Source of the DNA: Takashimella koratensis
Taxonomy: Eukaryota; Basidiomycota; Tremellomycetes; Trichosporonales; Tetragoniomycetaceae
Assembly: GCA_003116875.1 (NCBI GenBank)
Contig: BCKT01000012.1
Coordinates: forward strand, 558,001-622,000
Direction of reading: 5' to 3'
DNA length: 64,000 nt
Positions 47,999 through 59,891 of this stretch are shown piece by piece. The translations under genes and the position numbers were made by a program. Within the stretch, counting starts at the first letter, position 1. Each line of letters begins with the position of its first letter. The notes under the pieces are model-generated. The model saw only the letters and a list, made by a program, of their open reading frames with translations, had not been told where the DNA came from and made no database searches.

Positions 47999-48739
47999 AT
48001 GTAACCCGAGGGGTAACGAAAGGTGATGAAGCGGAGAGTGCAAGATGTGAGGGGATACAGCAAGGGGAGAGGACGATGGTGACAGCGGGATCGATTGGCA
48101 AGGTGAGGCCATCGAATGGAGCGTAGGGGAGAAGGGGAAGGTGTGAATGGACTGCTGGAGCGTTTAGTCGTCTCACCAGCAAAAGCGGCTAAAGGTGGTT
48201 GTGCGTATCGACGAGAAGTGGTGGTTGTGCGTATCGACGAGAAGTTGGGAAGAGAGTGAATGTCGAGTCATGGACGTAGCGAGTATTGAACTTGCATCTT
48301 TATCCATTTCCAGTTTTCTCCAAAGTCATTACTACTTTTTTGTAGTCCATCGTACGCCAGTGCTCAGTGCTCAATGCTCGGTGTTCGGAGACGTGATCAG
48401 TGAGCGTGTTCCTCAATGACCAGATAGATACTCCGTGACCAACCAGTACCCAAGGCAGTCCTCGCTAACAAGGGGAAATACATACAAAACCCGGTATGAG
48501 TAACCAATGGTTAAAAAGCTTAATGTTTACGAGACCTCCATCCTCGTATAAGTAACGACCAGAATGGGCGGAAGAAGCTGAAGCAATCACCATCCCTTCT
48601 GCTCCTGTTTCCTTCCATAAAATGCTCTGCACAGCGCGCCGTCCTTCCTCGCGTCCCACACACCTCTCCTCGTGGAATCTCACACCCTCACCCAGCTACC
48701 CTTTACATCCCCTCAACCCCCTAGCTACTAGCTTGACGG
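47999..48739. other. Intergenic between convergent NIPA and BIR1 genes
   Basis: 741 bp of 3' flanks. A duplicated segment GTGGTTGTGCGTATCGACGA occurs at about 48193 and 48223. No gene seen. Confidence 0.5.
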
Positions 48740-50873
48740 CTACGACGCTTCGATCCGTTTCCGAGCTTCTTTCGTCCGATTCTCCCAAGCCTTGATAGCT
48801 TCCTCTCCATCTTTACGCATCTGATCAAATTGTCGTCCATACTCGGTTCGCAAAAATTGCTCGAGCGTCATATCCCTCTGCTCATCGGTAAGCGGGAGAT
48901 CTTCGACCGCCTTCCCACCTAATCCCTCCGAGACCGCGACCACCGTTGTCGTCGTTGTCGTCGTTGGCCGTTGGGGGGCGGAGGGAGTTGGGTCCGTAGG
49001 AGTAGAGATGGGGGATTTGATAAGTTCTTGTGCAAGTGCTAAAGGATCGAGAGGCCGCGTCGACTTGGACTTGGACCTTGATGTAGACTTGGACGTGGGC
49101 GTGGATTTTGCCAAGGCCGCGGTGGATGAAGGATCCTCCTTGTCCGTGTCCGCCGCAACTCGCCGACTCGATTTGTACGATACCGCATCTGTCGGGGCAG
49201 TCTTACCAGGTTCGGCGAGTCCGTTATCCGATGCCTTTTTCCGACCTCGTTTCTTGGGCAGTGGTTTTGTCGCCCGTCCCTCCGTCGCCGCGTCCGCTGC
49301 CGCCTCCGCCGCCGCCGCGCTCTCCTCCTGCTCGAGTGCCGCGCCGTCCACCTCCACTCGGCCAGCATCGTTCTCTGCAGCGACCCCAGCCTCAGCCACG
49401 TCGACCACCTCGGCCGCCTTGGCCTTCCCTTTCCCCGTCTTCGACTTGGACCGACTACTTGTGCTCGTGCTTTGAGGCTTGGACCGTACGGTCTCCCTTT
49501 CCGGCTCGGGCTGCTGCACGACCTCAACCTCGGCATCCTCGACGATTTCGATATCGTCGTGTCCCTCTGCCTTGTCCTCCTCGCCTCCATCTGCATCATC
49601 GTGGTCGTCCTCGTCCTCCTCACCATCTACCGCCTTTTTCCGCCCTCGACCGCCTGCCCCGCCTCGCCCGCCGCGTCCACCGCGTGTCCCACGTCCACCT
49701 CGAGCACCGCCCCTCCCACGTCCACGACCGCGTTTGCTAGGCGCAGCGACTGACTCGGCTTCCGCGGCGTCGTCGTCATCAACCGCAATGGAACCGACAT
49801 CAGCTGGGTCATCCTCGATTGGTGCCTCCTGTACCGCGCCTCGAGTCCTGCGAAACTGTCAGCCCCGGAACGGAAGAACTGGTCAAAGAAATCGCCGCTC
49901 ACTTTTTACCCTCTGCCTTGGATGCCTTGCCTGGTTTCGAAGGTTTTGTCAATGTCGCGGTGAAGAAAGGGCACTCTATCTTCTTCTTATGATGCTCTCT
50001 ACATCGTCACTGTCAGCGCACACTTCCGACCCACGGCCTAGGAGAGCTCGTGACTCACAGAGGGTCGTCGCCAGCCTCCCATTGTCCGACTGAGTACTCG
50101 CACAGCGGACACCAGACATTGTCTGGCTCTTTCTTGCTGGGCGCGAACACCCACCCTGCTTCCGCCAGCTACGAACGGGATAAGCATGCGGTTAAACTGT
50201 AAGAAGAGCTTGGAGTCGATCGCGGGTGCAAACTACTCACACTCTGGACACTGGGATCCTCATGTGGCCAGAACTCGCCATAGGTCCGCAATCTTTGAGC
50301 AGTCATGGCGGCTGAAGACGGTAGCAAATCTGGATCCGAGAATGCCGTGCTGCAGAACCCAAACCAGTCAGCTGACGAAAACACGACCAAGCGGCTGTTC
50401 GTCTGCGCTGCCCGCCAACGATATCTTGAAACCATGACTCACCGCTTCGATCCCTCTCCGCCATTCAGCTCATCGACCACATCTCGGCAGACCAGTGCGA
50501 CCCATGGACACTGCTCGTACCTCGCATGTTCTACAAACGGGTCATCGTCCTCCGACCACCCTCCTAGCTTCTTGCGACAGAGAAAGCAAGTGCACGTATC
50601 ATCGTCCTCTCCCTCGGCCTCATCGTGCCCTGCTGTGCCCTTTTCTGGTGTATGGTAGAATCCAGCGCGAGCGAGGAGCTTGGGTGTGAGCCGAGGATGG
50701 GTCGAGGATTGGTGAGGGAACGCCGGTTTCTTGGGCCGACCTTTGGCTCGGTACGAGTTTTCACGCTCGTCCATAGAAAAGTAGACGGCTTCGGGGGCGA
50801 GCCGCGGGGTAGGGTTGGAGGAGGAGGAAGCGGTAGGACCTGTGGTGGTCGCGTTGGTCTTCCTCGGGGGCAT
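48740..50873 (-). CDS. BIR1: Survivin homologue with two BIR domains (chromosomal passenger complex)
   Basis: Partner of Aurora B and INCENP that targets the chromosomal passenger complex to centromeres. Exons 50873-50443, 50349-50241, 50168-50059, 49998-49903, 49847-48740; 617 aa. BIR1 (about residues 45-150) has ARAGFYHTP, CFLCRKKLGGWSEDDDPFVE and HARYEQCPW. BIR2 (about 165-240) has LAEAGWVFAPS, CPLCEYSVGQWEAGDDP and an HHKKKIECPFF end formed across a splice junction. Both zinc sites read C-x2-C-x16-H-x5-C. An Arg-Gly-rich patch (about 275-310), acidic Glu/Ala and Ser/Lys stretches follow, then a C-terminal helix starting LTLEQFLRTEYGRQFDQM. ACGCGT lies 84 bp upstream of the ATG. I chose ATG 50873 (GCC GCC ATG) over one further upstream. 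Confidence 0.9.
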
Positions 50874-51406
50874 GGCGGCGGTGGTGAGGTTGGTAGTTGG
50901 GGGTTGTAATGGTGAATGGATATTGGTGAGAGTGAATCTCTGCTGTCTGTTTATGCACGCGTCTAGCACCAGGCGTCGTGGTCCACTCATCGACTAATTG
51001 GGGGGGGTGACTAAAGATTGCGCATTTGTTGTTGCTAGACCTCCACTTTGTAATACGCCCCTGGACCCTGAAGCGTGTTTCAAATCCAAAACAAATGTTG
51101 AATTAGGATCTGGCAGACGGTGATTAGGAGATGGATTACTTTTTTGTAATGAATTGCCCTGACGATGAATCACGACTAAATTAGTTGCCAGTCACCGTCC
51201 GGTGCAACCCTCAACGTCCTCTGCTGGGTCAACCACCACGGCAACCCTTTGGTCAACATAAACACTACCACAGACAACAGACAACAGACAACCCCTCCAA
51301 ACCCCTTCGCCTCCTCACCACGGCCTAGCACCTGCTCTCCTTCCCCCGCTCGACCTCAACATCCACAGACCAGGTGTCACATCCTATCCCACCACCTCCA
51401 GCCGCG
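50874..51406. promoter_or_regulatory. Divergent promoter of BIR1 and the ArfGAP gene
   Basis: 533 bp between divergent starts, including the ACGCGT box at 50957. AT-richer sequence around 51080-51185 is the likely nucleosome-depleted core; CA-rich leader precedes the ArfGAP ATG. Confidence 0.5.
50957..50962. promoter_or_regulatory. MluI cell-cycle box upstream of BIR1
   Basis: ACGCGT 84 bp before the BIR1 start. It matches the MBF site and suits a cell-division gene; function is inferred from motif and spacing. Confidence 0.45.
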
Positions 51407-54400
51407 ATGGCGCCCTCCACCGCGGCTTCACCAAAGGGCCCACGACCACCGCCGCTGCCCTCGTCGTCCATATCGCCTTCCATCTCAAGCGGCCAGATAT
51501 CCTCGGGAGGTCCTACCCCGCCTCGCCTATCCATCACCGGGCCAACGCTGAGAGACGCAATGGCCTTGTCATTGAACACTGAAGATTCCCAACTTGGCAC
51601 CGGTAGCAACAGCCATTCTCGCCAGCCTGTACCCTTCCCCATCACAAGGTCTTTCTCCATCTCCAGCAGCTCGTCCTCCGCTCCAGCTTCACATGCCGCG
51701 AACCCCGCTCCAGCTACTTCAACCGACGACGCAGAGAGCAGCTCTATTCGCCGACAACGACCAGTATCCATCTCCCGATCCCCTTCTCCCTCGCCTTCTC
51801 CCTCGCGCGATACTCCTCTCCCGATCGAGCCTATCCCAGACTCACTCCTATGCCGGTCCACCTTCGCGTCCCTTGAGCACAACGCGGGAACTCTCAAACG
51901 TCTCACGAAGTCGGTCCTTTCTTCCACAGCAACGGTGCTCTCCTTACTCGAGCAAGTGGAAAAGGCCGAGGACGACATGATGTCGACTCTCGGCGAGCTA
52001 GGCCGGTGGCTTGAAGCGGGCTACGGGGTCTCTAGCGGGGTATGGAGTGACGGAGGGGTCCGGAAGGTGAAGAAGGAGGCGAGGGTGAAAGAGAGGGAGG
52101 ATATAGAGGTCATGGTGGAACATAGCCTTAGAGCTGTCAAGTCGGAGATCAAGCGGCAGGGTTTGGCAGGTGCCGGCGCGCAAGCCAGGTTTGAGGTGAG
52201 TCAACCTGCGTCCATATCTCGATAGACTCTTGTGGACAGCGATAACTCCGTGAATGAGCCTCGCTGATCGTGTCCATCTCCAGCAAACCGCCAAACAGTA
52301 TTACCAACAGACAGCATCTTACCTCTCGCCTAATCCCAGTGGGGGCAACCCCAACCTCTCTTCCCCCTCGAGCTCCGGTCTCGCTCTCGTCTCCGCTCAA
52401 GCGGCCAACGACCTTGCTCAAGCAGCGCGAACGGCGCAATTCGATCTTGCACGATACAACCACCACTCGACGTTGCTGTATGCTGTCCCACCTAGCTCGG
52501 TTGGGTGCCTCGACCTCCTCGTAGGCTTGTACGGCTGGTCGGGCGGGCAGCTGGGCGAGACCCCCCAGCTCCCGGATGGGTCTGCCGGCGACGACGAATC
52601 CGCGGCGTTGCGGAGAAGCGTGACTGGGGTTGACGGCCTCAAGCGCTCACTCTCACTCGCCCTCGCTCAGTTGGCTCAGAAACGAAGCACCCTTCTCGCT
52701 TCCTGGGGCGAGCGGGACGCACAAACCACCGCGCTTGAGCGAGACGTGACGAGGCGGCACTCGGAGGCTGAACAACCCGATAACCGAGCACTGACGCCCA
52801 CGATGACGAACATGGCTCGCGATTCAAGCACCAGCAGCGCCGGTGGAGGAAGCAACGTTGTTCCCGAGTCACCGCTAAACGAGAGCCCCATGAACTCCCT
52901 CGCCGTCTCGTCGGCAGGGATCGAACACCGCGTCCCGCGCAAGATGCACAAACTCCACCGCTCCGTCGGAGGGAGGTTGCGCGACCTCTTGTCGTCCTCA
53001 GCAAGCTCGACGTCCCTCGCGGCCATGGCGGATAAGGGGACGGGAAGGAAGAGTTTCGATGGAGGTAGTGCCCCCGGAGCAGGAGTGTCGAGGTCGTCGT
53101 ATTCTGCACCTAGCCAGTCGGCGAGCGCTCCACCAGTATTGCCGCAGTTAATCGAGTCGCCGGATTCGCCAGCTTTCTCGAATGATAGTCAGCTTGGCTC
53201 GCCATTTGAGACTACGATGAACCCTATCTTCGCCTCTCTCCCACTCCCCTCGTCCACTGCGGTACCCACCAACAGCACTCCATCCGATCCGCTGCCTACT
53301 GGCTCCGGCTTAAATGCAGACGCAGGCGAGAAGCGTCGGAAAGCCAATCGTCATTCGCTCCTCCTCCCACTCGGCGAAGAGACATATAATGCCCCCTTTA
53401 TCTCGTCGGCAGGTAGCGAAGACTACGTAGTTGTTGATTCACCTACGCAGGCGACATCGACGGACGCACGTGCAGCGATCGCAGCGACGACGGCCAAGTT
53501 GACGGGTGCGGGAGGCGGGATGGGGATCGGAGGTGTCGGAGGGATCAATGGAGATGGAGATGAGGATGAGCAGAGGGAACAGGTGGGGAGGAAGAAGGAG
53601 GGAGTATTGTGGGGAGCTGGAAGTTGGGAAGGGCTGGATAAGGGCGCGGGCAAGGGCAAATGGGAGAGTGAGTTGGGCTCGGTGATAACCTTCAGTGGTT
53701 GAGGATATAGTTGATAAAGTCCGTTAACTGACGATGCTTGCTTCTCCTACAGGGTTCTGGGTCGTCCTTGCGCACTGCAGAATCTACGAGGTTGGTGCTC
53801 GGCATGACCAACCAGCTAGACTTGGCTTGGACGGACTTGCGGTACTGACACTAGAGATAGTATCGCGATTCGGGACTAGGTCGACCTGAAACGGCTCACG
53901 CTGTGATTGATCTCAAATTTGCCAGCGTTCGAGAAGGTCGAGGGACAGATAGGCGGTTTGGTGAGTCAAGCCTCAGCTGAAGCCATCTTGAATAGTAATG
54001 AAAGCTGATCACACACCCCTTTAGTCTTTGAGATTGTTACGCCGACTCAGGGGCGACGCCTGTACCAGGCCACTTCGGAGAGCGAGATGAAGGTGAGCTC
54101 TCAGACCATCAGTGTTGATGCTGTGACGTTATTGGGTCATGTGTGATTGACGGCGGCTGATTATCCTCACTAGACATGGGTGTACGCGATCTGTAACGCG
54201 ATCGAGTCGAGCATCAACGGTACTTCCACTGTGCGAACATTTGATACGTCGAAGCTGCGGACCGCATCGGGAGCACTAGACGACCACGCCTTGCCCGCTC
54301 GAACCAAGCTTGGCATCGGATTCCACTCCCGCGGTATGGGCGGGATCGGGATAGGTCTGCCTCTCCCGTCCCAGATCTCGTCAGGCATGGGAGCGGGCAA

Positions 54401-56019
54401 TAACCGGCGTTCGATGCCTCCTCCGTCTCGTGAGACCGGGATCGGCGGCGGCGGCGGCGGCGGCGGTGATGAGGGTGGGAAGAGGGCGAGGAAGACGAGT
54501 TTCAAAAACCGGTTAAAGCAGTCTGCCGAGGCGGCGGGAGGTAGATGGTCAAGTGTTGTTAACAACGTCTCGGGTCAGCGTAACTCGGTCAACGCGGCGC
54601 TGGAGGTACCTAGGCCGTCATTCCTTGCTGCCGCTGGTCGGATGCCCAGTTACACCGCCACCTCGACGGGCGGGATCACTAATGTGATACCACCGGGCTC
54701 ATTGTCCGCTACAGCGTCGACTTCGGGTCTCTCTGCCGACGGACGGACGACTCCGCTCAGTATCCCTGTGTCAGTCCCGATGTCGGATGTCTCACCGTCG
54801 AGTAGCCGGACGCGCCCAAGCGATAGGATGTCGTGGTATGAGGAGAGCGTGGATGGGGATATTGAGAAACGCGTGATGGAGATGGCCGGGCTAGGACTCG
54901 GCTCAGGCTCAGGCTCAGGTACGAATATCAATGGGTCTGGGTCAGGAGGGCTGTCGGCGTCGCAGAGACGTGTAACGAGTGAAGTTATCAAGACGCCCAC
55001 ACCGAATGATTTCAAGTTTGCCGGTGGGGAAGGAGGACAGTCTGCGAAGATGGCTCGATCGAGGTCAGCAGATGCAGAACAGCCGTTTTCACTCTCCGCG
55101 ACCGGTGGTGTAGGTGAGGCTGGGAGTATCGATGGTCATGGCATAGGGCAGGAGGTAGAGGAAGAGCAAGAACTCGATCCGACAAAGAGGTTGAAAAGGA
55201 TCGTGCAGTTGCCAGGGAACGATAAGTGCGCCGACTGCGGCAAGAGTATGCGAAGCAGTCGATGGGCTACCTTGAGTGAGTGCAAGCTGGCAGTGTGACT
55301 TCAAGATGTTTGCGAGGGTAGTGGTGGTGTGATGGGGTAGGAGGTGTTGGTGGATAGTCTGGGGTGTAACGATAGAGCTCAAACTGATACGGCGCCAGGC
55401 CTGCGAGACCAGCCAATGGTCATGTTCATCTGTATTCGATGCTGCGGCTTGGTAAGTCTTTCTTCTGCTTTGAACCGAACAACTCTCCGTCGTTCATCCA
55501 CGTTTTCCGCGCACGCACTTGTGCCTGCGGGATCGCCGTGGGAATATGGGAATGCGGGGAAACCCACGCGAACGATGTGCGGGCCGCGTTTGTGCCTGAA
55601 CCAGTATTGACGATTGGACTTTCGTCACACAGCATCGTGGGCTTGGCACGCACATCTCGAAACCACGTTCTGTCGATCTAGACATTTGGTCTCCGGAATC
55701 CATCGCCCTCGCGCAACGATGGGGGAACGAGAAAGGGAACGCGGTATGGGAACGGCTCAAACCGAGTTCGACCCCTTTGCCGACTGACGAGTGAGTATTT
55801 ATTCAAGCCCCGAGTCGCTGTCAAGTCACTTGTTCGATCACTGTAGTGTATGCTGACTACCTCGGCAGGGACATTGCGACTTATATTCGCGCGAAATACG
55901 TCGAGGGACGGTGGCTCGCCCCCGAGGATAGAGTCAAGTTTGGTCTCGACGACGTTATTAGCGGTACGGGCGCTGGATCGTCGAGGCGCAGTAGTGTACT
56001 TATTGGTCGTGCGATATAA
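51407..56019 (+). CDS. BAR-PH-ArfGAP protein (ACAP/Csx2-like)
   Basis: GTPase-activating protein for Arf, linking membrane curvature and phosphoinositides to coat dynamics. Exons 51407-52195, 52284-53667, 53753-53790, 53861-53960, 54025-54092, 54174-55275, 55399-55451, 55633-55790, 55869-56019; 1280 aa. A BAR-like helical region covers about 145-450 (ASLEHNAGTLKRLTKSVLS onward, VEKAEDDMMSTLGELGRWLE). The PH domain spans about 700-810 (RFWVVLAHCRIYEYRDSG, ESEMKTWVYAICNAIE). A long Gly/Ser linker precedes the ArfGAP finger near 1143-1260: CADCGKSMRSSRWATL, CIRC, then HRGLGTHISKPRSVDLDIW. The Cys-pair spacing is 23 rather than the usual 16, but the following C-x4-R arginine is kept. One intron uses donor GTTGGT. 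Domain order matches ACAP/ASAP and fission-yeast Csx2. Confidence 0.87.
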
Positions 56020-57752
56020 GCGATATAGACACAGAACTGGAGTCGATCAGTTAGTGAACGTGGGTGAGGGTTGCGAAAAAGCGGTCACAGAGATGAGGTC
56101 GTTGGGTCGTGAGGAAGTGAGGATCCTATTTTGTCTGTTCTTGGGTTACATCGTCATATAGTACATGAGTTTTGCTCTATACATGCGCGCTTTGGAGTTA
56201 ATGTATCAGCTGTATCTGTCTCTACACTCGTTTGGGATTGAGCAGAGTTACAGCGCCTGACTCAATACACATGGTAATGGTATGGCCGATACCTGACGCT
56301 GTCCTCTTCGGTATCATCGTCGTTGTCGCAGCGGTCGCCGGAACCTCGGCTCATCTCACTTCCTTCTTCCTCTCACTCCCCACTTCTCTATATTGCTTCC
56401 TCTGAGCCCTTCACTCGCTAACCCCTCCCTCTCTCTCATCCCGCTCACCCGCTCACCCTCTCACCCTCTCACCTGCTCATCCTCTCAACCCTCCTCACAT
56501 CCCAAACCTCACTCCTTCTCATTTCGGCCGAGACCCACCTCGGTCAACCAACCCTTCACCATCCACCTCCTCCCATCTCTACCCACCTTTCACCCTCCTT
56601 TCTCTTACCCGTACTCCGCCGTTTCAAACCCCGCATCGGCCGACGAGAGGGATTTTGACCCGTCCATAGTGTGCGATGCACTCTCCACCGCTCTACTCCG
56701 ACTCGAGGGGGGAGGGGGGGGGGGGGTCTCTCTCTCCGCCCCCTCCGCCCCCTCCGGCCCCGCCCCCGCCCCCTCCGCTGTGGCTTTGCCTCTATGTATT
56801 CGGCTCGAGTGTGCGGCGGGGCGCGAAGCGGAGTCTCAAAGTATTCCGGATTAAGGCGGTCTAGCCCAGCCCTAGCCCCAGTTCAGCTCCAGCTCCAGCT
56901 CGACCCAGACCCTCTCCGCTCTCCCTCAACGCCCAACTCTCACTTATCGCCCCGAGACCAGCTCGCCACTCCGCCTACCTCCCTCCCCATTCCCCAATCT
57001 CCACTCCTTCAATCCCCGACTCCGCCCATCTTCCAACCCCGCTCGGCTCGTATACTGCACATATCAACACGCACCGCCTGAACCCCGCCTCGGCGCGAAT
57101 ACCGAGACACCGGCGGTAAAGAGCGTAGAGTGAACACTCGCCCGAGCCGATTGTCGTGTGAGATCTGGACGAGACTGGGTAGCTCGGAGGGTCAACTGTA
57201 CGTGTACGTTTACACTACCTGAGAATACGATACCCGCCTCGAGCCGGAGGATACGGATACGAACCTGCGACTATTCGAAGACTGACCGACTGGTCTTTTC
57301 GACTTGTCAGTGTTGTCAACTTGTCCACCTACTACTTCCAACGTAGACCTTACCGAAAGACTCTGCAGCTTGCCTCTCCAGCTGCTTGTTGTCCTCACGT
57401 CCCACGGCCTGCTCCAACAGCTCACAACTACCACCCTTATCAACCCACCTCCCTACGTCCACCCACTTCCCCACATTCCCTCGCTATTTTCCATCAACTC
57501 GACTCCTGGCCTACTGCAAGCGACCAACTGATCACCGTCCCTCACCTCCAGACCACATCCCCTCGCGTGCAGGTGGCCTTCCAATATCGGTCAAACCCGA
57601 GCGCGTATTTCACCGTCCCCCAACGGCCCTCTTGCATTCATTCAACTGACCATCCCTCGCTTTCCTCTCGACGCAATCCCAATCCTTATCCCCCGCATCC
57701 GCGTGACCCTCGACCATCTCTCTACTCGTGATCATCAACCCCAACCACCCCA
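56020..57752. other. Intergenic: ArfGAP 3' flank and Nudix gene leader
   Basis: 1.73 kb with no supported gene. From about 56330 onward it is strongly pyrimidine-rich with CTCACC repeats (56450-56480), a G-run near 56705-56725, and AGCTCCAGCTC repeats near 56885. Frames of 130-150 codons here are Ser/Pro low complexity. Confidence 0.55.
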
Positions 57753-59359
57753 ATGGCGACAGGACAAGATCCACCAGCCGACGCGACGGACGAGCCCGAC
57801 GTTTTCATCGGTCCCGTCCCGGCCTGGGCGAGAGTAGGACTGAGCGACGAGTCCAAGGCGTGTCTCGACCATTTAGCGGACTATGTCGCTCCGCCGCTTC
57901 CTGAGTGAGTACAAACCCGAGTATGGAAAATGGGGTTGCAAAAGTGGTTTGAGAGCTCTAGCTTTAGCTTGGCAGGGGTTCGGTCGCATGGAGAGAGTAT
58001 GAGGGAACGAGTGCTGACTTGTCCTAGTTTTGGGCTCGTCAAGATGGCTGCTGTCCTTGTAGTGCTCTTTCAACGCCCCACCGAATCTTTCCTTCGTGTA
58101 CTCTTGACCACTCGAGCGAAGACACTTCGGTAAGCTCTCGGGCTACCTCTTTGCGTCTCCGGCCCCTCTAGCCCAAGCTGACAACGACTCTTGTCCTCAT
58201 CAGCCGGCACCCGTCTCAAACCGTAAGTCTGCTCTCTTGGGCCAGCTGAGATAGAGACTACGGTGGCCTCCCTGTATCGTGACTGACAATACCTAGGCTT
58301 TACCCGGCGGCAAAGCGGATCCCGAGGACTTGACAGCGACACATACTGCTCGCCGAGAAGCGTACGAAGAAGTTGGACTCCCGCCTATACCTCATAAACA
58401 CATACACCACCTGACCACGCTCGATCCCGTCCTCACTGTCCTCCCGCTCAACGCACACATGCGGAACCACATTGTCGTGATTCGTAAGTCCAAGCCCCTC
58501 CCCTCCTCCCTCTCCTCTTTTCCAGAACTACCTGGTATCGCCCACCATACACGTCTAACTATACTGATCATGATACTCTCGGCACTCACAGCGGTAGTCT
58601 GCTTCCTCTCCGATCCTGCGATAATACACACCCTACAGCGGAATCCAGATGAGGTGGATGATATCTTCGACCACCCGCTTCGAGGCTGTCTTGATGGCTG
58701 GGTCGACGACCCAGCTTTGTCAGAGCGAGGAGGACCTAATTGGCCCTTCTCAGAGGAATTTCATGTGAGTCTAGTGGACTTAGCTGGCATGGCGTTGGAA
58801 GCTTGCGAAAAAGCACGCTGGCGAGTTGAGGAGCTGACATATTTGATTCACAGTCAATCGAGGATCGGATAGGGACGACTGGAGGGTATCGCATGCACGT
58901 GAGTGTACAGCTGCGGGTTCCGTCTCATACAGACAATCAACAACGACACTGACTATACCTCAGCGCTTTAGGACTACACATACCCCTATCAAAGGCCTGA
59001 CTTCGGACGTGTAAGCCTCTTTTGCTCTCCCTTAGCCTCACTACCCAGCTGACGTATCTCTTCTTACCCCCTCCAATCTCCTGTTCCTCGCTTCCTCACT
59101 CAGCCTCATACACACCGCGACCGTGGCCTACTCCCAGCCGCCCGCATTTGGCCGATTCGCACCACACCAACCCGAATTCTCAACGGCCATCGCCAACGTC
59201 GTTCTCGAGCTTCCGGGGGTCCTGTCGTCCTCTGCCGATCGGGTAGCTATGGGTTCCGAGGGCAGTGTCAGGGAAGTGGACGAGCATAGGGTTCTGGAAT
59301 GGGGAGGGACAGAAGTGGGTAAGACGATTAAGAGTAAAGAGGTGTATGATATGATATGA
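57753..59359 (+). CDS. PCD1: Nudix hydrolase, Pcd1/NUDT7-like CoA diphosphatase
   Basis: Predicted to cleave CoA or oxidised CoA to phosphopantetheine and adenosine 3',5'-bisphosphate, in peroxisomes or mitochondria. Exons 57753-57904, 58028-58129, 58204-58222, 58297-58483, 58592-58764, 58854-58898, 58964-59010, 59104-59359; 326 aa. The N-terminal VKMAAVLVVLFQ strand and LRVLLTTRAKTLRRHPSQ lead into ALPGGKADPED and the Nudix helix ARREAYEEVGLPP, which carries the metal-binding glutamates. SHPGQ-type sequence at RRHPSQTALPGGKAD matches the CoA-Nudix (UPF0035-like) signature. The glutamate before the helix is not at the textbook spacing. No C-terminal SKL is present (it ends YDMI), so peroxisomal import is unproven. 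One exon is only 19 nt. Confidence 0.85.
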
Positions 59360-59891
59360 CAGTTAAGAGGGATCGTTGGGTAGGGAAGCCGTAGAGAGGT
59401 GGGTTGAAAATGTGCTATACCACTTCACATGACTTGTTGTTGCTAGACTTCAGTCTCTTACCCTTGTTGAGGCTTTCAGAATAGAATAATACCTTTACAT
59501 TTCCCATCTTCATCACCATTTTCATATAGATTCGCATAGACCAACGCATGGACTGTTTGCATGGCCAATGAAGGATGTGGTCGTTGCTCTAATCAAGATC
59601 GCAAGTGAACGGACAAATAGGATGATGCAGATATTGGTGTGGTATATTACAGTTGTATATGTCGTGTGGTACAAAAATGAGATGGTAACGCCTTGACGAC
59701 GCGAGACAGGTTGATAGGACGCAATAGCATTCGCTTTACTCCTGGATGTCTCATCGTCCCGTCCTCGTTCCATCCTAGGCCCAGTCATGAAGTGTCGTCA
59801 AACAAGAAGCTCCAAACCCAGTCGAGCTACCCTCTTCACCAACCATTCACTCTTCTATCTCGCTGCCCATTCTTTGCTCCCCTGCCTCTGG
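59360..59891. other. Intergenic between convergent Nudix and RPC25 genes
   Basis: 532 bp, AT-richer than its surroundings, with likely polyadenylation regions for both genes (for example AATAATA near 59485). No gene seen. Confidence 0.55.

Noticed and set aside
49039..49740. Frames of about 200 codons on both strands over BIR1 exon 5
   Set aside because: Shadows of the Arg/Ala/Ser-rich BIR1 tail; no start context or domain.
56393..57731. Several 130-153 codon frames between the ArfGAP and Nudix genes
   Set aside because: Pyrimidine-rich leader translating to Ser/Pro/Leu repeats; no family motif.
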